Origin: Dinochytrium kinnereticum
Taxonomy: Eukaryota > Chytridiomycota > Chytridiomycetes > Chytridiales > Chytridiaceae
DNA: 16,996 nt
Assembly: GCA_027604005.1 (NCBI GenBank)
Contig: JADGJT010000395.1
Span: forward strand, 2,451-19,446
Direction: 5' to 3'
Part shown: positions 8,402 to 16,754 of the stretch, in pieces
How positions within the stretch are numbered: position 1 is the stretch's first letter
Layout: the number at the start of each line of letters is the position of its first letter
Notes under the pieces: generated by a model
The model's input: the letters and a program-made list of their open reading frames with translations, nothing else
Databases searched by the model: none
Told to the model about the DNA's origin: nothing
Program-made: the position numbers and the translations under genes

Positions 8402-11400
8402 TCAATTAGACTCTCCATCTGCACGCTTCAAAGTCCTAGCAGACCGCGGAGGCGCCACAGGAGGGGAAGCTGGAGTGTCAGCTGCTCCGGCACCATTCAT
8501 CCTCTTCATCGTGCTTGCACCTCGTGGTGCTGGAACGGGCGATGACGGGGTCGAGGTGTTGGGCTCGCCATTTGACTCTGGTGCTACTGATTTCACAGTT
8601 CGTGATGATCTTGGGGCTGGGACCGGGCCAGTAGGGGCGACGGAATTGGCTGTCGAAGAGACGGTTGGATTCAAAGGTGCTGCATGAAAAACAAAGAGGT
8701 TTAGTTTTGGGAAACTGCGTCAAATGAGATCAAACCTGATGCGGCTTCCTGCGTTGTTGAGCTTTCAGAACTTTCATTGCCGGTCTCTCTCTTTAAAGTT
8801 CGCGCTGATCGAGGCGCCGCAGTGGGTTTCGGGAGATCTTTTAGAGTCTCTAAGACCTGGTCAAAGGACACCGTCTCCTTCTTCTCCAGCGACACTTCTA
8901 TTGAGGTCACAGCGCTTGAAGCGCCTGAGCTGCCTACACCAGGGGTCGTGACGCTTTCGATAGGCTCAGCTTCCGAAATTTCTTTCTTTAACGTTCTAGC
9001 CGACCGTGGCGCCGCCACAGGCTTTGGTAGGTCACTGAGCGTCTCTAAAACCTTGTCAAAAGATATTGTCTCTTTCTTCGCTATGGGTGAAACCGAGGAC
9101 GGTACGGTTGCCTGCGAGGCATCAGATGCTGAATGTGAAGCCGCACTTGAGGAGTTCTCTTCAGGTCTGCTTTTCGTTAACGACCGAGCCGATCGTGGTG
9201 CCGCAACGGGCTTTGGATGCTCATTCGACATCTCCAGAATCTTGTCCATGGGGCCCATTTCCCTTTTCTCCACTGGTTCCCCAATGGGTGCTGCAGATGG
9301 TGGAGTGGTTGGCTGCAAGACACTGGTTACCACCCTACCGGGAATGACATTGGAAGAATTTTCCTCGGGAACACTTTTCTTCAAACTCTTCGCGGACCGT
9401 GGCGCCGCAACAGGCTTAGGAAGCCCATTCAAAATCTCTAGAGCCGTGTCGAACGATACTGTCTCCTTCCTCTCCACAGGCTCGTTTATGGGATGAGTTG
9501 TGGATGGGAAAGCAGCGGTATCCAAGGAAACGGTCCCTTCTCGCCTGTCTTCGGCCTTTTCTAACCTTCGCACCGACCGAGACGGTGCAGAGGGTGTCGG
9601 CAGCTCTGACATCGTCTCTGGGACTTGATTAAGAGATACCTTCTCCTTCCGCTCTAGTGGTTCGCTCCCCGGAACGGACTCCGCCACCGCCACTGGCTCA
9701 GAAACTCCAGACGAAGCCTCGGACGGTCTATTCTCTGCAACGTCCTTTTTCATCGTTTTCGATGATCGAGGTGCCGGGGTTGGTTTTGGAAGGTCCTTTA
9801 GGGTTTCTAGGACCTGGTCAAAGGCGATCGACTCCTTCTGCTCCATTGATTGATTTGCCATAGGCCCGTCGGGGGCTTCAGAGATCACTTCCGCGGGCTT
9901 CTCTACCAGAACATCCTTCTTGACTGTGCGAGCTGAGCGTGGGGCCGGGGTTGGTTTGGGAAGGTCTTTTAGAGTTTCCAGCACCTGGTCAAACGAGACA
10001 GTCTCCTTCTTCTCCATTACTAGTTCCACAGGGGTTTCAGATGGTGTAATGGTTGACTGGGAGACCAATGTCGCAACAGCGGCGGAACTACCTTCAGCAG
10101 GTTTATCATCCTGAATGTCCTTCCTCACCGTCCTAGAAGATCTTGGCGCTGGAGTGGGCTTTGGAAGCTCCTTGAGAGTCTCCAAAACCTGGTCGAACGA
10201 AACCGTCTCCTTCCTCTCAGCGGGTTCGCCCACAGGTACTCTCACCGCCTCTGCAAACCCAATAGACTTCTCTTCTGGCGCCTTTTCCTTTACCGTCCTC
10301 GAAGACCTAGGTGCAGCAGTGGGTTTCGGGAGCTCCTTTAAAGTCTCCAAAACCTGATCAAAGGAAACAGTTTCCTTCCTCTCAACTGCAGAGTCAACAG
10401 CAGGTACTGCTTCGAGCTCTCTGACGGAAGTTGTAGACAGGATGATAGGAGCAGCGGAAATAACATCCACAGGTTTGTCCTCCTGAAGATCCTTCTTCAC
10501 CGTCTTCGACGATCGTGGCGCGGGAGTGGGTTTCGGGAGGTCCTTCAATGTCTCCACCACCGGGCCGAGTGATACCGACTCCTTGCTCTCTGCCTGAATC
10601 GCAACGGACACCGCTACCGCCTCAACAGATGTGCTCTCCACAGGTCTTAGCGCAGCTTCACTGACGGGAAGTGCAGATTGGGCGATCGAAATAGGAGTGG
10701 AGGAACCAGATTCCATAAGTTTGTCTTCTGACACATCCTTTTTCACTGTTCTCGAAGACCTTGGCGCTGGTGTTGGTTTTGGGAGCTCCTTAAGGGTCTC
10801 TAGCACTTGGTCAAAGGAGACCGTGTCCTTCCTCTCAACAGGAGCGTCAGCGGGAAGCATTACGGTCGTAGCAGAGGTCACGATTGGTGACTTGGCAGTA
10901 ATCTTATCCTCTGGAACATCTTTCTTTACCGTCCGCGTAGACCTTGGCGCCGGAGTCGGTTTGGGGAGCTCCTTCAGGGTCTCCAAGACTTGGTCGAATG
11001 ACACCGTCTCCGTCCTTTCCACCAGTTTGACAGCCGCTAGGGACGCTGAATCTGAAACCGCAGGTAGAACCACCACTTCAGGTTTCTTCTCCAAAATATC
11101 AACCTTCTCGACCATATCCAGTGGCGTCGGCGTAACGTCAGCTTGTGGAAGCTCCACCTCCTTTACCGGCTCAAAAATCAGAGCTGGTACAGGCGACTCA
11201 GCAACAGTGACAGCAGATAGCTCTGGGATGGTCGGCTTGCTTTCAACGACATTATTCTCCGGAATAGGAGGTTTGAGGTACATAAGCTTCTGGGAGACGG
11301 AATCAAGCTTCACCGCCGTATCAACTTCCATCTGCATTGGAGACTCCACAAAGCCGTTCGGGCTAGGAATAACCTTGCTGACTTGCGGTCGCTCTGGCTC

Positions 11401-14400
11401 AGCTCTTGCAGATACCTCCGTCGAAGGAATCGGCGAGCTCGTTTCGGCTAGCTCTACTGCCGTTAGGACAGAAGCGTGATCCGAAGCCTTTTCCTCCTGA
11501 GGAACTTTCTTCAAAGACTTTGCGGAGCGTGGTGCTGCAGTTGGCTTTGGGAGGTCCTTTAGAGTCTCAATAACCTGATCAAAGGAGACAGTCTCCTTCT
11601 TCTCCAAGGGTTCCATTACAGGGCTTGTCAAAGCTAGAGGTGCTGGCTCTGCTGTCGAGGGAACAACGTCTACGCCCTCCTCTGCAGCCGCCTTCTTCAA
11701 AGAGCGTGCCAACCTTGGCGCAGGCGAGGGCTTCGGAAGGTCCTTCAAAGTCTCTAACACCTGATCGAACGACACTGTCTCCTTAGACGGCAGCGCTTGT
11801 GGAGTAGTTGATTCCGTAACACTTGGCAGAACGTTTGCAGAACTGGCTTCATCAGCCTTTACTGGAGCATCCGCCATGGACGGATTCGTTGAAGAAACAA
11901 CTTCTACAGGCTTGTCCGCCACATCCCTTTTCAAAGTTCGGGCAGATCGTGGCGCCGCAGTGGGTTTCGGTAGATCCTTCAAAGTCTCCATAACCTTGTC
12001 AAACGACACCGTCTCCTTCCTCTCCACAGCATCCGACTGTGGAGAGGTTGATGCTGAGACAGGAATTGAAGAAACCGTATCCATGGACTTCTCCGATTCT
12101 TCCTTATTCAAAGTGTGCGTCGACCCCGGCACGGCACTCGGTGAAGCCTGAAGAGTCTGCGGCACCTCCTCCTTCTTCTCAGCTGTTTCGTCAGCAAGAC
12201 TAGACGATCGGGGGTTTGATACAGCAATGGAAGAAGCCACGCCCCTGGGCTTCAGTAAAACCTCAGTGGAAGCCACCGCCGTCGACGAAGCGACCTCAAT
12301 ATTCTTCTCCTCCAACTCTTTTTTCGCCAAAGTTGACGCGGCCGTTGTTTTCGGAAGGCCTACCTTAAGGGCCTTCTTTACCTGATCGAACAAAGTCTTT
12401 TTCTTCTCCGCTGGCTCATTGGCGAGACTTGATGACCGTGGGGTGGATACGGTGATAGGGCTTGCAGGCTTCTGTGGGACTTCGGTGGAAGGTTCGGTCG
12501 GTGACGAAATGTCTTTGACGGGCTCCTCACCAACGTCAACAGGAATCGCCTCTTGATTCTCCGTAGCTTCGTTCACGGGGTTTGTTGACTGTGGTGTCGT
12601 TTCTGATGAAACCATTACAGCCTCAACAGGTTTCTCCGGACTATCCTTCTTTAAACTCCTCGAGGATCGTGGCGCGGGTGTGGGCTTTGGCAACTCTTTT
12701 AAAGTTTCGAGAACTTTGTCAAACGACACTGTCTCCTTTTTCTCCAAAGCTTCGCTGACAGGCGTTGTTGATTGCGGGGTCGTTTCTGATGAAACCGTCG
12801 GGGAAGTACCATTCTCAGGTTTCTCCGGAACGTCCTTCTTCAAACTCCTCGCCGACCGCGGGGCAGGGGTGGGTTTGGGCAAGTCCTTCAGCGTTTCCAA
12901 AACCTGATCAAACGATACAGTCTCCTTCTTCTCCAAACCGTCACTCACGGGGGTTGTTGACGGCGGTGTGGTTGATTCTACAGAAGCTGTCGATCGAATG
13001 ACCTCGACAGGTTTCTCTGCAGTGTCTTTCTTCAAACTCCTTGATGATCGTGGGGCGGGTGTGGGCTTTGGCAAGTCTTTTAAAGTTTCGAGGACTTGGT
13101 CAAACGACACCGTCTCCTTCTTATCGCTCACAGTCGTCGTTGACAACCGCGAAGTATTTGATTCTAGTACACCCTCAACCGCAGCAACATCCCCGCCCTT
13201 CTCAGAACTCCTCACCGACGGCTGAACAGCAAGGGGGTTCGGCAACTCATTCACTGTCTTCAACCCCTCATCGAAAGCTACCGTCTCCTTCTTCTCCTCA
13301 TCCACACCCTGAATTCCCTCAGACGCAACCACGCCACTTGGAACCGTCCCTGAAATCAGCATCTCAATCGCAGCCTCCACATTTCCCTTGGATCCGGTCA
13401 AGGCCCGAAGAGAAACGGAGGTGTCGGTGAACCCCATGTCCGTCAACATGGTCAGCTCGATCGTGTAGGTTGACTCCTCACTTTTCGCATGATCCGGTGC
13501 AGTCGAGGAGAGGGGTGTTTCGAGTGAGGGAGGGGCTTTGTTTACAGATGTTGAGGATTTTGGTGATTCGGTATGGGTCGGAAGGTCTTTTGATGGTTCG
13601 TCAAGGTCGTTTGTTTTGGGAGGGTCGGAGGCTGTGACCTCTTCTGGGCTCTTTCTTAATGATCGCGCGGACCGTGGTGCCGCAACGGGTTTCGGCAAGT
13701 CCTTTAAGGTTTCGAGAACTTGGTCAAACGATACAGTCTCCTTTTTCTCATCAGTCAAAGAAGTGGTAGCTTCAACACTCTTCTCCGGAACATCCCTCTT
13801 CAAACTCCTCGCAGACCGTGGCGCGGCAACGGGTTTCGGCGCATCCTTCAAAGTCTCCAGTACTTGATCAAACGTGACCGTCTCCTTCTTCTCTGGAGTC
13901 AACTGAATCGCATCAGCACTACCCCCCTCGTCACCCCTTTTCAACGACCTGGCAGACCGAGGCGCAGCAACAGGCTTTGGCGCGTCCTTCAACGTCTCTA
14001 AAACCTTCTCAAACGACACAGTCTCCCCCTTCCCACCCTCACCCACATCCCCGTCAAGTACCCCAGAAAGCAACACCTCAACAGCACCCTCCAAATCCCC
14101 ATTCACCCTCCGCAGCGCCTCAACAACCGCACCGCGGTCCGTGAACCCCATCGCCTGAAGCGTCGTCACGTGGTCCTCATGCGACGGAGCGGCTTCGATC
14201 TGGGTCGTCAAGGTTGTTGTGCGGCGGGGAGGGGTGGGGGTTGCGTCTTGTGTGGGGTTCGTGGGGGTTGATGGTGGGTGGCCGGGAGGTGTGGGAGCTT
14301 CGTCTGTCACGTTTGCCTTCGGGAGTTTCTCGGTTACCCCCTCCGCTGCAGGTGGTAGTGCGGCTGGTGGCGTTGAGGACGTGACGACTGTTGTCGTTGA

Positions 14401-14579
14401 CCCTGCCCCGCTGGCAACAACCGATTTCCCCGTCCTAGCCGTCCGAGGTGCGGCAACTGGTTTCGGTTTGTCCTTTAATGATTCAAGGACTTTGTCAAGG
14501 GTCATTGTTATGGGCGTATCGAGAGGCACCGTCGTGATCTTTGGGGGTGGCCGTGGAGGGCGAGGTGTTGCTGGTACTG
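8402..14579 (-). CDS. giant multi-repeat SH3-ligand-like scaffold with two UBA domains
   Basis: Two exons in this model: 14579-8736 and 8679-8402, stop TGA at 8402-8404. From ATG 14505 (A at -3, MTLDKVLESL) the protein has about 2,015 residues. The open frame continues upstream to a splice acceptor at 14580, coding for PATPRPPRPPPK, so either this is a 5' UTR exon or the gene continues from the exon at 15197. The protein is disordered except for two UBA domains, which bind ubiquitin in known families. About 22 recognisable copies of a ~32-residue module recur: K/R-K-E-T-V-S-F-D-Q-V-L-E-T-L-K-D/E, then LPKPT(P/A)APRS, then a basic tail. Every good copy has PxxxPR, the ligand type bound by CIN85/CD2AP SH3 domains. 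I know no named family with this layout. A ubiquitin-linked SH3 scaffold, for example in endocytosis or cortical actin, is inferred. Confidence 0.85.
8680..8735 (-). other. intron in the repeat-scaffold gene (56 bp, phase 1)
   Basis: On the minus strand the donor GTTTGATC and the acceptor TTCATGCAG flank a 56-bp intron with an ACTAAAC branch-like site about 24 nt before the acceptor. Joining restores the frame as Ala-Ser-Ala-Pro-Leu-Asn-Pro and leads into three more APR-containing repeats. Without splicing the frame ends at a TAA a few codons into the intron. Confidence 0.88.
13348..13467 (-). other. UBA domain 2
   Basis: A segment from YTIELTMLTDMGF to VEAAIEMLISG matches UBA 1 in length, the MGF loop and the C-terminal helix (AAIEMLISG versus GAVEVLLSG), although the sequences have diverged. 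It sits between module 4 and the degenerate module 5. Two UBAs interrupting the repeat array suggest avidity for poly-ubiquitin or multiply ubiquitinated cargo. Confidence 0.85.
14062..14178 (-). other. UBA domain 1
   Basis: A 39-residue segment from EDHVTTLQAMGF to LEGAVEVLLSG has the UBA three-helix signature. It shows a hydrophobic residue before the MGF loop, then an Ala-rich second helix (VVEALRR), an N-G-D turn, and a third helix (AVEVLL). UBA domains bind ubiquitin mainly through the MGF/Y loop, which is intact. It lies between repeat modules 1 and 2. Confidence 0.88.
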
Positions 14580-15196
14580 CTGTGAATGCGAAGAAGGGGA
14601 GGGGTTAGAAACGTCCACAGGGGGTTGAGAGGGGATTGGATACTACGGAGAAAGGAGCGAGGCTTTTTTTTGTGGGAAAGGATAAAGGTGGGGGTGAATA
14701 AATAAAGAATGAAGAAGATACAAATAAATAAGAAAACAAACAATCGTCAACCAACACCTTTTGTGTGTGTGTGAGACTTTTCAACTTTATATAATAATCG
14801 GAGGTGAAGGAGAGGAAGGGGGTGGAGAGGGAAAATGATACAGAGGGATGAGAAGGTGAATGTGTGTGGTTCGACAAATAATCCCTTCCCAGTTTGTTCC
14901 TTTTTTTGGGATGGCATGGATGGATTAAGGAATAAGAAAGGGATGGCAAAAGGATGTGTATACAATTAATGTTGAAGGTGATAGGGAAAACAGCCTCCCT
15001 CCATAACTAACGGGGCGAGAAAGCAAAAAAACAAAACAAAAAAAAAAAGGTGGCAAAGGTAGAAGGGATAAATGAACCAAAGAGCAAAAAAAAAAAGAAG
15101 GGGATGGGGTGGGGTGAGTAAGGGAGGTAAAAAAAAAAAAAAAGGCACACCCCCTTTAACTCCTCCCCCCCCCAACAACCCTACTCCCTCTCTCAC
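14580..15196 (-). other. putative 617-bp intron, or intergenic region between two genes
   Basis: On the minus strand a donor GTGAGAG at 15196 and an acceptor TTCGCATTCACAG ending at 14580 (branch TTCTAAC about 25 nt upstream) are phase 1 on both sides and would join the 15156-16754 frame to the repeat-scaffold frame. Against this, the segment is longer than the other introns seen (50-192 bp), contains a TATA-like site near 14790, and has poly-A/T runs like the intergenic DNA. No ATG lies between the TATA-like site and the acceptor, so a separate scaffold gene would begin with a non-coding first exon. Confidence 0.5.
14785..14796 (-). promoter_or_regulatory. TATA-like element
   Basis: The minus strand reads TATTATATAAAG, about 290 bp upstream of ATG 14505. 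It could be the core promoter of the repeat-scaffold gene if that gene is separate from the upstream exon. It could also be chance in an AT-rich stretch. Confidence 0.35.
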
Positions 15197-16754
15197 CATT
15201 CAAAACAGCCCTTCCATTCCCATCCGGACTCCGACTGCGACTCCGACTCCTCTCCCCATCACCAGGAACCTTCAACCTCCCTTCCTTTCTCCCATCCTCC
15301 CCATCAGGGGGTGCGATCCCCTCCCCCAACTCATCCCCCATCATCGCACCCCCATCACCAAAAAAATCCATCACCCCCTTCTTCTTTGTCGTCGCCGCAT
15401 CATCATCAGAAGGCATGGAGCTTGACCGCCGTGCAGTGTCAACATCCGTGCGAGCCGTCAATCTTCGTCCAATGGGTTTGGACGTGTCGTCCTCCATCGC
15501 CGCCCAACCCATCTCGGTCAACGAGCTGGGGGTTGGGGTGACGGATATCGAGGAGTTGCGGGGGAGGGGGGTGAGGATCGTTGAGGGTGGGGGTGAGGTT
15601 GAGGAATCCGAGTCTGAGTCAGAGTCCAACTCGTATTGGATCACCTCTTTTGTGGATGCAAAGGTTACGCGGCGAGGGGGTTTTTTCTGGCGAGGGGGGG
15701 AGGGGTCTTGATCGTCGTCGTCGTGCCAGATGTCTTTTCGTGGGGGGGTGAGGTCGTCGATTTGGGGGAGAATGGTTGAGCGGAGGGATGGTGGAGATGT
15801 TAGGAGGAGGGAGGCGTCGCCGCCTTCAATCACGGCTTTGGGGGGTTGGCTCTTGGGTATAGTTTGATTGATGATGATTGGCTGGGACGGTGTGACCCCT
15901 TTTGTCGTCATCAACGCTGAGACGGGTTCAGGCGTTGAGTCAAGAGGGATGGCGACAAAGCCTCCTCCAGCTGCTGCTGCTGCTGATGAGGAAGAGGACG
16001 AGGAGGACGAGGAGGAAGGACCAAGGCTTCCGAGTTTGGTTTTGATCGATTGGTCGACGGGTCTCACGCCCCATCCGTTGTCTCCGGGCTCGTACATTCG
16101 GGTGTCATCCAGACTTCGTTTCCCCTTTTCGGCGGCAGTGAACCTCCTTACCAAGGGCTGGTCATCATCTGACTCGTCTTCCGTTGCGGTTGACGTGGGT
16201 TTGGTCGGTTTGACGGTGACAGTGGGCTTGACGGTCACGCTGGGTGGAACGGTGGCGATTGGTTTGACGTTGACGCTTGGTTGAACAGTGACTGTCGGTT
16301 TGACGGTGACGCTGGATTGAACAGTGACTGCCGGTTTAACGTAAACGCTGGGTTGAACAGTGACTGCCGGTTTGACAGTAACGCCAGGCTGAACAGAAAC
16401 AGCCACCGCAGCCGTCACCGGCACGCCCCCCTCCTCCCCCCCCACCAAAACCGAAGACCTCCTCACAGGCACCCCTCCTCCCTCAATCCTCTTCCCCCCA
16501 ACCCCAACCCCACTCGAACCCTTCTGCACAACCGATCTTGACACCGAGATGTTCCGCGTCACCCCATCCTCAACGACCCGACGCTCCCACAGCTCCACAG
16601 CGTGCGGTGCGTCAATCTTGAGCTCGGATTTGGAGCGGTACGAGATCTGGACGTCCGTTGGGAAGCTTGCGGGACGACGGAGGCTGGTGGCCCGGGAGGG
16701 GATTGGGGGTTTGGGGGTTAGGGCTGTTGAGGGGGGGTCTTTGGATTCGAGAGA
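15156..16754 (-). CDS. disordered protein exon with 12-residue Val/Thr repeats and an RVxF PP1-docking motif (5' incomplete)
   Basis: The frame is open from a splice acceptor (CCCACACAG, ending at 16755) to a TAA at about 15156. It has no ATG until the middle (DDTRMYEP), so the start codon is in an upstream exon beyond the window or near its edge. In order it encodes an N-terminal segment with IDAPHAVELWERRVVEDG, a Val-Lys-Pro/Val-Gln-Pro repeat, an 11-Ser plus 5-Ala run, an acidic stretch, RRVTFASTKEVIQYELD, an SDSDSD run and an RSRSRSRSP segment. RVTF fits the RVxF motif that docks protein phosphatase 1. The exon probably ends at donor 15197 and may continue into the repeat-scaffold exon at 14579 (phase 1 to phase 1); otherwise it ends 13 codons later. 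No catalytic domain is seen. Confidence 0.65.
   Translation of the reverse strand, partial: SLESKDPPSTALTPKPPIPSRATSLRRPASFPTDVQISYRSKSELKIDAPHAVELWERRVVEDGVTRNISVSRSVVQKGSSGVGVGGKRIEGGGVPVRRSSVLVGGEEGGVPVTAAVAVSVQPGVTVKPAVTVQPSVYVKPAVTVQSSVTVKPTVTVQPSVNVKPIATVPPSVTVKPTVTVKPTKPTSTATEDESDDDQPLVRRFTAAEKGKRSLDDTRMYEPGDNGWGVRPVDQSIKTKLGSLGPSSSSSSSSSSSAAAAAGGGFVAIPLDSTPEPVSALMTTKGVTPSQPIIINQTIPKSQPPKAVIEGGDASLLLTSPPSLRSTILPQIDDLTPPRKDIWHDDDDQDPSPPRQKKPPRRVTFASTKEVIQYELDSDSDSDSSTSPPPSTILTPLPRNSSISVTPTPSSLTEMGWAAMEDDTSKPIGRRLTARTDVDTARRSSSMPSDDDAATTKKKGVMDFFGDGGAMMGDELGEGIAPPDGEDGRKEGRLKVPGDGERSRSRSRSPDGNGRAVLNGERGSRVVGGGRS
15660..15671 (-). other. RVxF-type PP1 docking motif (RVTF)
   Basis: Codons CGC GTA ACC TTT give Arg-Val-Thr-Phe, preceded by KKPPR and followed by ASTKEVIQYELD. 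Basic residues before and acidic residues after RVxF are typical of PP1-binding proteins. The Thr at x is a possible phospho-switch. Short motifs arise by chance, so this is a candidate only. Confidence 0.5.
16206..16385 (-). repeat. five tandem 36-bp/12-residue repeats (VTVKP-VTVQP type)
   Basis: Five consecutive units such as GVTVKPAVTVQP, SVYVKPAVTVQS, SVTVKPTVTVQP, SVNVKPIATVPP and SVTVKPTVTVKP. A half-unit periodicity (VTVxP every six residues) is also visible. The units differ mainly by single codons, so the array is probably recent and length-variable. Such Val/Thr/Pro repeats are usually extended spacers. Confidence 0.85.

Larger units (their letters stand above)
8405..14505 (-). repeat. 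array of ~22 full and several degenerate 32-residue modules, period about 190 bp
   Basis: The APR core can be followed on the + strand as CG(T/A)GG(C/T)GC-like sequence near 8810, 9004, 9194, 9397, 9577, 9767, 9937, 10141, 10301, 10511, 10756, 10938, 11521, 11711, 11944, 12664, 12853, 13045, 13664, 13813, 13949 and 14441. The 9577 copy has lost the core. Most neighbours are 160-245 bp apart, so the unit is about 63 residues: 32 conserved plus a variable Ser/Thr/Val-rich linker. Degenerate copies lie near 12120-12180, 12330-12410 and 13210-13290. Three shortened copies with only the APR core and basic tail follow in the last exon. Confidence 0.92.

Noticed and set aside
8785..14505. CRISPR-like or satellite interpretation of the ~190-bp periodicity
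   Set aside because: Repeats are conserved at protein, not nucleotide, level. They lie in one continuous reading frame and spacers are coding linkers of variable length.
8777..14608. Many long plus-strand open frames opposite the repeat-scaffold gene, including 239- and 282-residue ones with a repeated Arg-Gly-Ala-Gly-Val-Gly-Phe-Gly pattern
   Set aside because: They are antisense readings of the protein repeat. The pattern is the complement of PKPxxAPR codons, and synonymous changes in the minus-strand frame alter the plus-strand residues.
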